Source: WLXB01 sp040221475 (GTDB lineage: Bacteria > Pseudomonadota > Alphaproteobacteria > Rhodospirillales > Rhodospirillaceae). From it: a DNA stretch of 64,000 nt. Location of the stretch: the NCBI GenBank assembly GCA_040221475.1, contig JAVKEJ010000053.1, positions 832,960 through 896,959 on the forward strand, given 5' to 3'. The position numbers and the translations under genes are program-made. Position 1 is the stretch's first letter. Each line of letters opens with the position of its first letter. Under the pieces are notes generated by a model. That model saw nothing but the letters and a program-made list of their open reading frames with translations, was not told the origin of the DNA and ran no database searches. Below are positions 50,883 to 60,971 of the stretch, piece by piece.

Positions 50883-52057
50883 TATTTTGCTCCTTCACCG
50901 GTCAAAGGGGCACCGGTCAAACGAGGATGAACAACCGCGCCATCCTTGGTGACCAGCGTACCTGTTACGACTTCATCTTCCCAATCAATGGTCAAAGCAC
51001 CAGTGTCTTTGTTGATCATAGGGGAAAGGAAATTAAATAAGTTGCGCGAGTATAACGCGCTGGCGTCGCGCGCCAGTCGCGCGGGCATGTTGGCGTGGCC
51101 GATGATCGTGACGCCGTTATCGGTGGTCACAACTTCATCGAGCTTTGATCCTTCTACGTTGCCACCCGACTCAACAGCTAAATCAACAATGACCGAACCT
51201 GATTTCATGGCGGCGACCATATCGGCTGTCACCAACGTGGGTGCCGGACGTCCGGGGATTAATGCTGTTGTTACGATGATATCGGCTTTAACGACTTCTG
51301 CGCGCACAGCTTCGGCCTGCTTCTTTTTAAAGTCGTCGCTCATTTCCTTGGCATAACCGCCTTCGGTCTCCGCCGCCTTCATGGCTTCTTCATCGACAAC
51401 GATAAACTTTCCGCCCAGGCTTTCGACTTGTTCTTTCGCGGCATAACGTACGTCTGTGGCTAGCACCACGGCCCCCATCCGCTTTGCCGTGGCAATGGCC
51501 TGCAAACCCGCGACGCCCGCGCCAAAAATCAGGACACGTGCCGGGGCGATGGTGCCCGCAGCGGTCATCATCATGGGTAGCGCGCGGCCAAATGTGGCGG
51601 CGGCATCAATTACGGCCTTATAGCCAGACAGATTTGACTGAGAAGACAGAATATCCATGGATTGCGCCCGGGTGATGCGCGGCATCAGTTCCATGGCGAA
51701 CGAGGTGACCTTCTGTTTGGCCAGCGCATCGACGGACTCTTTTGCGGTCAATGCCTGCAGTGCGGAAACAAGAATCGTATTTTCTGGCAACCCAGAGACT
51801 TCATCGGTTCCTTCGGCGGCGGTCATCGGACGCGCAACTTTAAAGATCACATCCGCGCCCTTGGTGGCGTCCGCAACAGAGTTGGCAATGGTCGCGCCAG
51901 CGTCTTTAAAGGCATCGTCGGAGATATGTGACGCTATACCTGCGCCTGTCTCGATTGTTATGTCGCAGCCCAGACCGATGAATTTCTTTACGGTCTCCGG
52001 GGTCGCGGATACGCGCATCTCACCAGGTCGTTGTTCTTTAAGTACTGCGATTTTCAT
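50882..52057 (-). CDS. pntAA: NAD(P) transhydrogenase subunit alpha part 1 (NAD-binding)
   Basis: 391 residues, alanine-dehydrogenase-like domain I. Signature RPGEMRVSATPETVKKFIGLG at the start, Rossmann motif VLIFGAGVAGLQAIATAKRMGA, DVRYAAKEQVESLGG, and DIIVTTALIPGRPAPTLVT. Soluble NAD(H)-binding subunit that docks on PntAB/PntB. First gene of the operon; a 227-bp region upstream separates it from the divergent DUF3108 gene. Confidence 0.96.
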   Translation of the reverse strand: MKIAVLKEQRPGEMRVSATPETVKKFIGLGCDITIETGAGIASHISDDAFKDAGATIANSVADATKGADVIFKVARPMTAAEGTDEVSGLPENTILVSALQALTAKESVDALAKQKVTSFAMELMPRITRAQSMDILSSQSNLSGYKAVIDAAATFGRALPMMMTAAGTIAPARVLIFGAGVAGLQAIATAKRMGAVVLATDVRYAAKEQVESLGGKFIVVDEEAMKAAETEGGYAKEMSDDFKKKQAEAVRAEVVKADIIVTTALIPGRPAPTLVTADMVAAMKSGSVIVDLAVESGGNVEGSKLDEVVTTDNGVTIIGHANMPARLARDASALYSRNLFNFLSPMINKDTGALTIDWEDEVVTGTLVTKDGAVVHPRLTGAPLTGEGAK

Positions 52058-52284
52058 GATGCCTCATAAACTCAAGAGTAAGTCTAACGCTTGATATGCC
52101 CTATCTCCCCCCCATTGTGAAGGGATGTTGCGAGGTCCATAATAGGCTGGCGCAATAGGATCAACCCCTGAGAAATAGCCATTGCCGTAATGTCTCATGG
52201 GTGGACGGGCATAATTTCAATAGGACAATCCAATACTACGAATGTCCCGTATACAGCTAAAGACCAAAAAAAATTAAGGGTGAT

Positions 52285-53163
52285 ATGAAGCGATTTCTCT
52301 CAGTCTTATCCGTTCTTATAGCTTTCAGCAGTGCTGCAGTATCCGCCGATATTCCGCCACAGTCTGAACGCCTGGCCTATAATCTTAAGATTGGCGGGCT
52401 TCATGTGGCTGATTTCTTGGCTGAATTTGATGAAAATCCAAACGGATACCGCACCTCTTTAACCATGGAGACTCGCGGCATGGCCCGCTGGTTTCAGGAT
52501 TTCCGTGCTGAAGTAAGCGGTAACGGCACCTTTATCCTCGAAACGGGGCAAGGCCCAACTCCTGTTCCCCGGCAGTTTGACCGCGCCTGGGCCGCCGAAG
52601 AAATTTCCTCCACCCTCACCATTGCGTATGACCCTTTGACGAGATTAGCGCAAAGCAATGAGCGCACCTTTAACCCTTTGACCGGTGAAGACATATCTCT
52701 TGAAGACATGGAGTGGAATCGCAACCGCGAGTTGCCACCACCGGTTCCAAATGATCTGCGCACTGACGTGTTTGACCCAATGGCGGCCTTTATCGCGGCC
52801 CGCAGTCAGATTTTTCACAAGCGCCAGAGTTCTTTCCGGGTGCCTATTTATGACGGCCGACGCCGATATGATTTAGTCGGAAGCGTCGAAGCACCCCGCA
52901 TGTTTTGGATCGGCGGCCAGGATGTGGAACTGATCCCTGTAACAGCCGGCATTGAGCCGGTTTTCGGTTTTGACCGTGAACGCACAGAAACCATGGAGGA
53001 GAGCGGCGGCAGACTGCTGTTTAGCACAGATGACCGTTTCATTCCGGTGCAGGTCATTCTTGAAGGCCGCACCCTGAGCAGCGTGATGAACTTAACGGCG
53101 GATTGCCGTGTCGATACGGAAACTTGCGCCCAAATTGCGGACGCCGCAGCGTCGGAAGAGTAG
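52285..53163 (+). CDS. Exported DUF3108 protein
   Basis: 292 residues; signal peptide 1-21 (LSVLSVLIAFSSAAVSA). The mature part has the DUF3108 start ERLAYNLKIGGLHVADFLAEF, with LTMETRGMARWFQDFRAEVSG and a later TDDRFIPVQVILEGRTLSSVMNL. DUF3108 folds resemble the lipid-binding beta domains of envelope proteins. It contains two C-terminal cysteines. Function not assigned. AAGGGTG precedes the ATG. Confidence 0.85.
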   Translation: MKRFLSVLSVLIAFSSAAVSADIPPQSERLAYNLKIGGLHVADFLAEFDENPNGYRTSLTMETRGMARWFQDFRAEVSGNGTFILETGQGPTPVPRQFDRAWAAEEISSTLTIAYDPLTRLAQSNERTFNPLTGEDISLEDMEWNRNRELPPPVPNDLRTDVFDPMAAFIAARSQIFHKRQSSFRVPIYDGRRRYDLVGSVEAPRMFWIGGQDVELIPVTAGIEPVFGFDRERTETMEESGGRLLFSTDDRFIPVQVILEGRTLSSVMNLTADCRVDTETCAQIADAAASEE

Positions 53164-53315
53164 AACAGAATATTATGAACAGAGCCTCATAACCAACCGG
53201 TATGCGAGAGAACCAAAAACCTACTATCCGACACGCCGCCTCTGCTTTTTAATCAACGCAGCTGTTCGCCCTTCCGTCTCATCTTCACGAGAGCATGCGC
53301 CCAGGAGTTCCTCTG

Positions 53316-53849
53316 ATGCTGATCCCTGACCCAACCGCGTCTGTCTTGCTGATGGAGAACCTCATATTCTTTGTCATCGCCTCGGTCATTTTGATGGTGG
53401 GCATCAAGCGCTATCCCAACGCACGCCCCTTTCCTGGTCCGGTCACCCCCTGGCCAGCGTGGTTTAAGGTCTGGTTCAAAGTGATCTGGGTTGTCGGTTT
53501 CCTGCTGCCCATCATCGTCCTGGTTGGCTGGGGCTTAATCGCAGGAGAAACAATTACCCTTCTCGCGCTTGGCCCCTACTTCGTGCTGTTTTTTCTGCAA
53601 ATCGGCTCTGAGCAATATATCTGGAAAAAGCATCAAAGTCCGATTTGGGTCATTGTACCCTGCCTGTATTTACCCTGGCGTGTGTGGCAATGTGTGCGTG
53701 GTCTAGAAACCATCGAACCACGCGCCGATCTGGTGTTTGTTGAATACACATTATGGGCTCTGCTTATTTTGTGGATCATCAATGTCGGCGTCCACTACAC
53801 CGGCATTCCAGCCTCAATGCGTTGGAATGAACCACGGGCGACCTCTTAA
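53316..53849 (+). CDS. Multi-pass membrane protein of unknown function
   Basis: 177 residues; the start at 53316 has AGGAG at 8 nt, favoured over an ATG seven codons upstream. Membrane helices: about 12-30 (LIFFVIASVILMVGI), 55-75 (VIWVVGFLLPIIVLVGWGL), 80-100 (LLALGPYFVLFFLQI), 115-132 (WVIVPCLYLPWRVWQ) and 148-165 (LWALLILWIINVGV). I do not recognise a family. It precedes two small unknown genes on the same strand. Confidence 0.7.
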   Translation: MLIPDPTASVLLMENLIFFVIASVILMVGIKRYPNARPFPGPVTPWPAWFKVWFKVIWVVGFLLPIIVLVGWGLIAGETITLLALGPYFVLFFLQIGSEQYIWKKHQSPIWVIVPCLYLPWRVWQCVRGLETIEPRADLVFVEYTLWALLILWIINVGVHYTGIPASMRWNEPRATS

Positions 53850-53872
53850 GCGCCCCCACCGAAAGGCGCGTC

Positions 53873-54448
53873 ATGGCAGAACGATTTCCAGAAGGCTCTA
53901 CGGCCTACACCAAAGATGGCCGCGCCTATACCGTGGATGAAGTCGCGGATGGGACAGTCTACTGTAGTTTGCCGAATGGCACCGAAACCGACTTCCCAGA
54001 AACAGCGCTTTTGAATGAACAGGAATGGGGCGCCCGATCGGGCGGGCAGGAGGATGTGGTATATGGCCGCATTAAGCGAGCCAAAGAATATGCTGCACCG
54101 GAGCTGAAACTGAACCCGCGAGACGCTGAAAAAGTTCTGCTGCGTGCCGACAAAATACGCGCTGGGCTGCTGGATTTTGCGGCCTATACCATTGGGGTCT
54201 GGTGCCTGAAGGACGCTGGCCAGAGTGATCAGGCAGATAGCCTGTCTATCATCAAATGCCGTGCCGTTTTTGAGTCCCATTCCCCTGAAGCTCGGGCCTC
54301 AGCCTTGGCAAAGTTTCTTGGTGCCAAACCCAATGTGTTGGTCAGCATGGCCGAACTCGGAGACAATCTTGTGCGGGCCATGATTGACCAAGGCATGGCC
54401 GGGCATGAAGTCGCTTACGAAGAATTTTGTGACCGGCCCAGGCGTTAG
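53873..54448 (+). CDS. Hypothetical cytoplasmic protein
   Basis: 191 residues. An N-terminal beta-rich part (STAYTKDGRAYTVDEVADGTVYCSLPNG) is followed by a helical part (LNPRDAEKVLLRADKIRAGLLDFAAY, KFLGAKPNVLVSMAELGDNLVRAMID). No named domain recognised, no signal peptide or membrane helix. GAAAGG precedes the ATG. 23 bp after the membrane protein gene and likely co-transcribed. Confidence 0.65.
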   Translation: MAERFPEGSTAYTKDGRAYTVDEVADGTVYCSLPNGTETDFPETALLNEQEWGARSGGQEDVVYGRIKRAKEYAAPELKLNPRDAEKVLLRADKIRAGLLDFAAYTIGVWCLKDAGQSDQADSLSIIKCRAVFESHSPEARASALAKFLGAKPNVLVSMAELGDNLVRAMIDQGMAGHEVAYEEFCDRPRR

Positions 54449-54593
54449 CTTCCAGTTTGCAGTAGATATGGTGATACGGCAGAGTGTATGAGCCAATATC
54501 TGGAGTCGAAAAACTGTCACTTGAACGGTATTTGATCTTCGCACACGCTCACTTTTATGACCAGAACGGTCTGATACCTTGAGGGAGTATCAC

Positions 54594-54797
54594 ATGAGTG
54601 CCATTGCCCGCGATCGCGCCAAGACATTTGCTAAGTTTTATGTGTCTCGCTATGGCAAAGAAGCTGTCAAACAGGCAACACTGCGCATTGCAGGTTTAGG
54701 TATCATCCCCTCCAAGACTGACCGCCTGTTATGGCGCGACGTGATTGCAGAAATTAAAACTCAGACCCCAGACGACTTTCCAGCCCTGGGGTGCTGA
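54594..54797 (+). CDS. Small hypothetical protein
   Basis: 67 residues starting MSAIARDRAKTFAKFYVSRYG; GAGGGAG six nt upstream supports this ATG over one five codons earlier. Mostly helical, ending TQTPDDFPALGC. No family recognised. Confidence 0.6.
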   Translation: MSAIARDRAKTFAKFYVSRYGKEAVKQATLRIAGLGIIPSKTDRLLWRDVIAEIKTQTPDDFPALGC

Positions 54798-54831
54798 CAT
54801 CTCCACCAAACACAAGTCCTCTCAAGCGCTT

Positions 54832-55737
54832 TTAAGAGTGACGCTCCCTCATGTACTCTCTGAAATCTTCACGCGGTTCCGTCCAGTTATCTGTATCAAA
54901 GATTTCCGGGGTCTGGTCTTCCAGCGACTTTCGATAGGCCACTGGAATTTCATCCAGGCTGTTAATTTTTGCGCCATAGGCCCGGCCCCATGTGCGGCCT
55001 GGATAACCACCGAGGCCCCACCACGGATGCCAACTGACCAAGTTCTGAAACTGAATATGAGACGGAATACTGGTCAGGTTGCGATTGGTGACGTCTTTAA
55101 GACTTCCAAAAAAGACGTAATGGGAATCCCACCAGAAGGTGTCCCCGGCTGATTCTTTTGGAAACTTCTCCGGACTCATTGGATTGGGGAATGAAAATGC
55201 TGAGGCCGATGGCACCATCACCGTGTCACCGAACACCTGAATCTGAAGGGGCACGGGCTTCAACGTTGCCATCTCCCCTGTGACAACCCCATCAGGACCG
55301 ATCTCAACTGACAAGGGCCCACCAATGAAACGCCAGGGTTCTCTTTTTTCACCCGTAATTGGGTTTTCCCAAACTTCCAAAACCTCGTCTGAGTCAAACT
55401 TGGTATACACGCCAGCTTCAAACACCGTGGCCGCCTGGTTGCCGTTGGGCAGCGGCCGCCATTTGCCCACATTCAGATTGCTCATCGTAGCAAAGGGAAT
55501 GAGATTGCCCGAATGGGTGTAGCCATACAGGTGCAAACGGAAGAAGGAATAGATTGTTTCTTCGCCCGACGATCCCTTCATGGCGGATTGAATGCGCACC
55601 CGCTCTGCGGGGTCTTCCCAATTCAACTCAGCCGGTACGGAGGAGGCCAGGCTGGGCATGGCCGGTGTGGCCGCAGCAGCAGCGCTGGCGGCAAACAAGA
55701 AGGTATCGCGACGGCTAAAGGTTGTTAACTTGGTCAT
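54832..55737 (-). CDS. Tat-exported DUF1838 protein
   Basis: 301 residues. Twin-arginine signal (TFSRRDTFLFAASAAAAATPAMPSLA, in two parts). The mature protein follows the DUF1838 pattern: AERVRIQSAMKGSSGEETIYSF, LHLYGYTHSGNLIPFATMSN, ADGVV-type strands, and a Trp-rich stretch NLVSWHPWWGLGGYPGRTWGRAYGA. DUF1838 proteins are exported and of unknown function. Tat export implies folding, perhaps with a cofactor, in the cytoplasm. It is monocistronic, 61 bp from the UbiB-type gene downstream of its start. Confidence 0.82.
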   Translation of the reverse strand: MTKLTTFSRRDTFLFAASAAAAATPAMPSLASSVPAELNWEDPAERVRIQSAMKGSSGEETIYSFFRLHLYGYTHSGNLIPFATMSNLNVGKWRPLPNGNQAATVFEAGVYTKFDSDEVLEVWENPITGEKREPWRFIGGPLSVEIGPDGVVTGEMATLKPVPLQIQVFGDTVMVPSASAFSFPNPMSPEKFPKESAGDTFWWDSHYVFFGSLKDVTNRNLTSIPSHIQFQNLVSWHPWWGLGGYPGRTWGRAYGAKINSLDEIPVAYRKSLEDQTPEIFDTDNWTEPREDFREYMRERHS

Positions 55738-55798
55738 GGCGTATTCCCCGATTAATGAGCCTGAAGCCTAGCTGACTGAGACAGGGCCGCAAGGGGAA

Positions 55799-57187
55799 TT
55801 AAGCATCGGGTTCCAGCCAGTGAACAAGACCAGTTTGTTTAAGTATCTTTTTCTGGCGCTGCGCCAGCACTTTGGCGTCAAACGCCGCGATTGTATCGTG
55901 AAATAGCCGATGCCAATTGACCTCTGCCCCTAAGCGCAAAAAGACGGACCCAAGACCAATGGCGGCGCGGTCCATCAGGACAAACTCTCTCGGGGGTTTA
56001 ACGCCCCCCAACCGCTTCAATTCCGCATGGACTTCCATGGCGACTTCCCGGCCATAATCCGTGGCGTTGGTTTCTTCGATCAGGCGCGGCCGGTCTTCCA
56101 GCAACGGCGCATAAATAAACGAGGCCCAGCGGCTAAGGGCATCGATCACTTCATCATCCAGACCGACGAAGCCCCACGTCTCGTAGGCATGAACAGCAAG
56201 ATCGCGATCACCGGATTCCACCGCGCGGTACAAGTCGATTACGCCGCTGATAAACTCAGGACGAAAGACGCGGATGCACCCGAAGTCCATCAGGTTGACG
56301 GAAAGATCATCGCGGATAGAGTAGTTCCCAAGATGCGGGTCGCCGTGAATGACACCATAATTATAAAGCGGCACATACCAAGCCCGGAACATATTCATGG
56401 CAATCTGATTGCGGTCTTCCAGACTCAAATCTTCGAGATCGGCGATGCTTGTGCCCTGCTCCCAACTCATGGTCAGCAAGCGGCCAGTCGAGAGGTCGTT
56501 ATAGACGTCGGGCACGCGTACGCCGTCCTCCCCCTTCAACATAATTTGATAGAGTTCTAAATTGCGGGCTTCATTTTCATAATCGAGTTCTTCGCGCAGA
56601 CGCGCGGATAACTCGGCATGAATCTCTGACGGATCAATAGCGGGGTCATACTGGCGGTACAGTTTAAAGATCAGACTCAGTTGTTTGAGGTCCGCCTCTA
56701 CGACCGAGGACATATCCGGGTACTGAAGTTTGCAGGCCAGTTTTTCACCGTCAAGGGACTCTGCCTGGTGCACCTGGCCCAACGATGCTGCTGCGATGGC
56801 CTCTTTGCTAAAGCTCTTGAATTGACTTTGCCAGTCCGCACCCAGTTCCGCTGTCATGCGTCGCTTCACAAACGGCCAGCCCATGTGTGGCGCATTGGCC
56901 TGCAACTGCGCCAGTTCTCGCGCATATTCCTTGGGCAGAGCATCTGGAATGGTCGATAAAATTTGCGCGACCTTCATCAACGGGCCTTTGAGTCCGCCCA
57001 AGGCCGCGCGCAAATCTCCTGCCCCTTTTCCGGGTTCCGATTTTAGTCCCAGATAGCGCTGCCCGGCCAGCCGCGCGGCAAAGCCACCAACCGCGCCACT
57101 GACTTTTGCGTAACGCTTGACGCGCCCAGTGAGACTGTTGTCTTCGCTTGAGCGCTTGTTGCTTTTGGTCGTTTTCTCTTTTGCCAT
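55799..57187 (-). CDS. UbiB/ABC1-family atypical kinase
   Basis: 462 residues. ABC1 motifs: GPLMKVAQILSTIPDALP (the KxGQ motif reads KVAQ here), AAASLGQVHQAE (the Ala-rich nucleotide loop), VIHGDPHLGNYSI and VNLMDFGCIRVF (kinase-like catalytic and metal loops). UbiB relatives support ubiquinone synthesis or lipid handling through ATPase activity. The Gly-to-Ala change in KxGQ occurs in other ABC1 subgroups, so this may not be the ubiquinone UbiB itself. It starts 6 bp after the pepF stop. Confidence 0.88.
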   Translation of the reverse strand: MAKEKTTKSNKRSSEDNSLTGRVKRYAKVSGAVGGFAARLAGQRYLGLKSEPGKGAGDLRAALGGLKGPLMKVAQILSTIPDALPKEYARELAQLQANAPHMGWPFVKRRMTAELGADWQSQFKSFSKEAIAAASLGQVHQAESLDGEKLACKLQYPDMSSVVEADLKQLSLIFKLYRQYDPAIDPSEIHAELSARLREELDYENEARNLELYQIMLKGEDGVRVPDVYNDLSTGRLLTMSWEQGTSIADLEDLSLEDRNQIAMNMFRAWYVPLYNYGVIHGDPHLGNYSIRDDLSVNLMDFGCIRVFRPEFISGVIDLYRAVESGDRDLAVHAYETWGFVGLDDEVIDALSRWASFIYAPLLEDRPRLIEETNATDYGREVAMEVHAELKRLGGVKPPREFVLMDRAAIGLGSVFLRLGAEVNWHRLFHDTIAAFDAKVLAQRQKKILKQTGLVHWLEPDA

Positions 57188-57193
57188 GTGGCG

Positions 57194-58996
57194 TCAGGCG
57201 ACCTCTTCAAGTTCATCAATGAGTCCGGTGAGTGTTTCCATGCCGCGCGCCCAAAACGCAGGGTCACTGGCATCCAAGCCAAAGGGCGCTAAGAGTTCTT
57301 TGTGGCGCTTGGTGCCGCCAGCCTTGAGCATTTCGATGTATTTATCTTCGAAATCAGGTACTGTTTTTTCGGTGTAAACTTTGTACAGCGAGTTGACCAG
57401 GCAATCGCCAAAGGCATAGGCGTAGACGTAAAATGGCACATGGACAAAGTGACTGATGTAGGTCCAGTAGTATTTGTACTCTTCGTCAAAAGTGAACGCC
57501 GGTCCCAAGCTGTCTGACTGTACCTTCAGCCAAATCTCACACATACGGTCCAGTGAAATTTCACCGTCGCGGCGTTCATCGTGGATTTGGGTTTCAAACT
57601 GGTGAAACGCAATTTGCCGCACAACGGTGTTCAGCATGTCTTCCACTTTGCCAGCCAGCAATGCGCGGCGTTGCGCGGGCCGATCTTCTTTATCCAGCAG
57701 CGAGCGGAAGGTCAGCATCTCGCCAAACACCGACGCCGTCTCAGCCAGCGTGAGCGGGGTATCGCACAACAACGTGCCCTGCGCGCCGGCCAGCACTTGG
57801 TGAACGCCGTGCCCCAGCTCATGCGCCAGGGTCATCACATCCCGTGAACTGCCAAGATAATTGACAAGGAGATAAGGATGCACGGACGGGACCGTGGGAT
57901 GCGCAAACGCTCCTGACGCTTTGCCAGGGGATGCGGGGGCATCAATCCAGCCGTTCTCAAAAAACGGCGCGGCGGGTTCCGCCAGGCGCGGAGAAAACCG
58001 ACTGTAAGCCTCTAGCACAGTGGTTTTGGCTTCATCCCATTTGATAATGCGGCTTTCGGCGCTGGGCAGCGGTGCATTGCGATCCCAATAGTCCAGCTTA
58101 TCCTTGCCGAACCATTTGGCTTTCATGCTGTAGTAGCGATGAGATGTGGTTGGATAAGAGTCCTTGGAGGCTGAGACCAAAGCGTCGACCACGTCGTCTT
58201 CAACGAGGTTTGCCAGGTTGCGGGAAGAAACGGGCTTGGCATACTTACGCCAGCCGTCTTCAATGGATTTGTCCTTCGCTAGCACATTCGTGATGTAGGC
58301 AAACTGCGACGCTTTCTCACCCAAGGCTTTCCCGACCCCTTTTGCGGCAGCACGCCGCCGCTCGGGTTTCGAATCAGATAGAGTATTTAAGGCCTCTGTC
58401 AGCGTGACGGTTTCGCCATTGACGTCGCAGCGGATCGCCGCCTCGGTTTGATCGAACAATCGCGTCCAGGCCCCACGACCACTGACATACTTTTCATGCA
58501 ACAGGCGCTCTAAGTCGTCACTCAACTCATGATCTTTATAAACACGCAGGTCACGCAACCATGGCTTATACTTTGCCGCGGAGGGGTCGGTGAGCTTGGC
58601 GTCAAGAACGTCTTCTTCAAGCCGGTTGATGGCCAGCGTGAAAAAGAGTGTCTTACTGGACAGGGTCGTCATACGGTCAACAGTATTCTGGTAGAAGCGA
58701 CCGCGCTCGGAGTCTTCGACATTTTGACTGTGATAAAGTTGCGCGAAAGAGCCGATACGGCCCAACAGTTCGCTGATCGCTTCATAAGCTGCGATCGCCG
58801 CACCAAAGGCCGCACTGTCCAACCCGGACACTTTATCCGTGTAGACCGCCACAAAATCGTCAATCTGGCGTTCGGCCTCCTTAAAGGCGGCCTTAAGGTC
58901 TGCCCCGTCCGGACTTGAATACAGATCCGTGAGGTTCCATGTGGGGAGTTCCCCGAAGTCCTTTTTTGGCCTTGGGGCAAGTGTGCTGTCGTTCAT
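57194..58996 (-). CDS. pepF: Oligoendopeptidase F (peptidase family M3)
   Basis: 600 residues. Zinc motif HELGH at residues 392-396, within LAHELGHGVHQVLAGAQG. The third zinc ligand region, LAETASVFGEMLTF, lies about 25 residues later. The C-terminal GDCLVNSLYKVYTE and YKYYWTYISHFVHVPFYVYAYAFG are typical of the PepF branch. Cytoplasmic, cleaves peptides of roughly 7-17 residues in known relatives. Divergent from the acyl-CoA synthetase gene across about 170 bp. Confidence 0.95.
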   Translation of the reverse strand: MNDSTLAPRPKKDFGELPTWNLTDLYSSPDGADLKAAFKEAERQIDDFVAVYTDKVSGLDSAAFGAAIAAYEAISELLGRIGSFAQLYHSQNVEDSERGRFYQNTVDRMTTLSSKTLFFTLAINRLEEDVLDAKLTDPSAAKYKPWLRDLRVYKDHELSDDLERLLHEKYVSGRGAWTRLFDQTEAAIRCDVNGETVTLTEALNTLSDSKPERRRAAAKGVGKALGEKASQFAYITNVLAKDKSIEDGWRKYAKPVSSRNLANLVEDDVVDALVSASKDSYPTTSHRYYSMKAKWFGKDKLDYWDRNAPLPSAESRIIKWDEAKTTVLEAYSRFSPRLAEPAAPFFENGWIDAPASPGKASGAFAHPTVPSVHPYLLVNYLGSSRDVMTLAHELGHGVHQVLAGAQGTLLCDTPLTLAETASVFGEMLTFRSLLDKEDRPAQRRALLAGKVEDMLNTVVRQIAFHQFETQIHDERRDGEISLDRMCEIWLKVQSDSLGPAFTFDEEYKYYWTYISHFVHVPFYVYAYAFGDCLVNSLYKVYTEKTVPDFEDKYIEMLKAGGTKRHKELLAPFGLDASDPAFWARGMETLTGLIDELEEVA

Positions 58997-59170
58997 GAGT
59001 GCTCCTTAAGCGGCAATTTTTTGTGCCGTTGATATGATGAGACATATAGGCGCAAGTGAGCGATTCTCCAACAGTCGCAATTATTTGCACTGCTGGTTGG
59101 CATATGGAGCAGGACCGTCGTAAACTTCAGCCGTCACTGGGGGTGACCGGGCTTTATTAAGGGGATCACT

Positions 59171-60970
59171 GTGGTCGAACGGGCGATCGATGCGCGCGAG
59201 GTGCGCAATCTTCCTGAACTGTTTTTTGACCAAGCTAAACGGTTTGGCGACGACCCCTTTGTTTGGGGAAAACGCGATGGCGTTTACACGCCGATGACTT
59301 GGCGCGAAACCGCGGATGACGTGATCGCCCTGGCCAATGGCCTTATAGAGAGTATGGGTGTCAAGCTTGGTGAGCGCGTCATTATCGTTGGGGAAAACCG
59401 GCCGGAATGGCTGATCGCGGATGTTGCCATTAAATCCATAGGCGCTATTTCGGTCCCCACTTACACCACCAACACATCGGTCAATCACCTCCACATCATC
59501 AATGATTCAGGGGCGAGGGTGGCGATTGTATCGACGCCAACACTGGCCGCACCTCTAATTGCTGCAGCGGCAGAAGCGGATCACAAACTGCGCGTTATCG
59601 TTATCGACGATGCAGAGTCTGTGATTCATTCAGAGATTGAAACCAAAGCCTGGGCCGACATTCTGGACGCGGGACGAGGTAAAGGCGTTCCCGCGCATGT
59701 GGCTAAGGCTAAACGCGACGACATGTGCAGCATTATTTACACTTCTGGCACTGGCGGCCTTCCCAAAGGCGTGATGCTGACCCATGGTGGCATTCTTTGT
59801 AACTGCGATGGCGCAACCCTAATCCTGGAAGACCTCGGATTAGGGCAAGAAGTTTTTCTATCGTTCCTCCCCCTCTCCCACGCCTACGAGCATGTGGGTG
59901 GGATTTACTTTCCCATCTGTTTGGGCGCACAGATTTATTACGCAGACCGCGTAGACGCCTTGATCAACTATATGGCTGAGGTACGCCCCACCATTATGAC
60001 GGCTGTCCCCCGGTTGTATGAAACCATGCGCAACCGCATCAATCAGGGTCTCAAATCACAAAGTGATTTGCGTAAAAAGCTGTTTGCCAAGACCGTTGAA
60101 CTGGGCAGCAAACGGTATGAAAATCCTGAAAGCCTGACACTGTGGGAGAAGCTACTCGATCGGGTGTGCGAGCGATTGGTACGTGAAAAAGTACGCCAAC
60201 GCTTTGGCGGACGCCTCAAGGCTTTAGTCTCTGGTGGTGCCCCCCTGAACTATGAAGTTGGCTTATTCTTTACAGCCTTGGGCATCCGTATCCTGCAAGG
60301 ATTTGGGCAAACGGAATCTTCACCTGTCGCAACAGCAAACCCACCAAACAAAATTAAACTGCATGCTGTAGGACCACCGCTCAGGGGCGTCGAAATCAAG
60401 ATTGCAGACGACGGCGAAATCCTCATCAAGGGCGAGTTGGTCATGCTTGGCTATTGGAATGATCCGGACGCCACGATCGCAGCACTCAGCGAAGATGGTT
60501 GGCTGCATACCGGTGACATTGGGCATTTTGATGAAGACGGCTACCTTGTCATTACGGATCGTAAGAAAGACATTATCGTCAACTCAGGCGGCGACAACAT
60601 CTCACCTCAGCGCGTTGAGGGTATTCTCGCGCTGGAAGAAGAGATCGAGCAGGTTATGGTGTTCGGTGATAAGCGGCCTTACCTGACAGCCGTCATCGTG
60701 CCCGATGCCGACTGGTGCAAGAAGTGGAGCAACGCCAACAATAAGCCTGAAGATTTAGAAACCCTGTGTGGCGATGCAGATTTTATAACGGCTATTGGTG
60801 AAGCGGTGACGCGGTCTAACAGCGATATGCCAGTGATTGAAAAGGTCAGAAAGTTCATCATCGCGCCTCACCCGTTTACAGTTGAGAATGGCCAAATGAC
60901 ACCAACCCTTAAAGTCCGGCGGCACGCTATTCTGCGTGAATTCCGCGAAGACCTGGAAGCGTTATATTAA
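59171..60970 (+). CDS. Long-chain acyl-CoA synthetase (AMP-forming)
   Basis: 599 residues starting at GTG (59171), with AAGGGGAT upstream. ANL motifs: IIYTSGTGGLPKGVMLTHGG (phosphate loop, with Gly in place of the usual Thr in TSGTTG), LPLSHAYEH, GFGQTES, WLHTGDIGHFDEDGYLVITDRKKD, and a C-terminal LTPTLKVRR-like MTPTLKVRRH with the catalytic Lys. It belongs to the FadD15/long-chain ligase group. Ends one base before the end of the convergent channel gene. Confidence 0.92.
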   Translation: MVERAIDAREVRNLPELFFDQAKRFGDDPFVWGKRDGVYTPMTWRETADDVIALANGLIESMGVKLGERVIIVGENRPEWLIADVAIKSIGAISVPTYTTNTSVNHLHIINDSGARVAIVSTPTLAAPLIAAAAEADHKLRVIVIDDAESVIHSEIETKAWADILDAGRGKGVPAHVAKAKRDDMCSIIYTSGTGGLPKGVMLTHGGILCNCDGATLILEDLGLGQEVFLSFLPLSHAYEHVGGIYFPICLGAQIYYADRVDALINYMAEVRPTIMTAVPRLYETMRNRINQGLKSQSDLRKKLFAKTVELGSKRYENPESLTLWEKLLDRVCERLVREKVRQRFGGRLKALVSGGAPLNYEVGLFFTALGIRILQGFGQTESSPVATANPPNKIKLHAVGPPLRGVEIKIADDGEILIKGELVMLGYWNDPDATIAALSEDGWLHTGDIGHFDEDGYLVITDRKKDIIVNSGGDNISPQRVEGILALEEEIEQVMVFGDKRPYLTAVIVPDADWCKKWSNANNKPEDLETLCGDADFITAIGEAVTRSNSDMPVIEKVRKFIIAPHPFTVENGQMTPTLKVRRHAILREFREDLEALY

Positions 60971-60971
60971 G

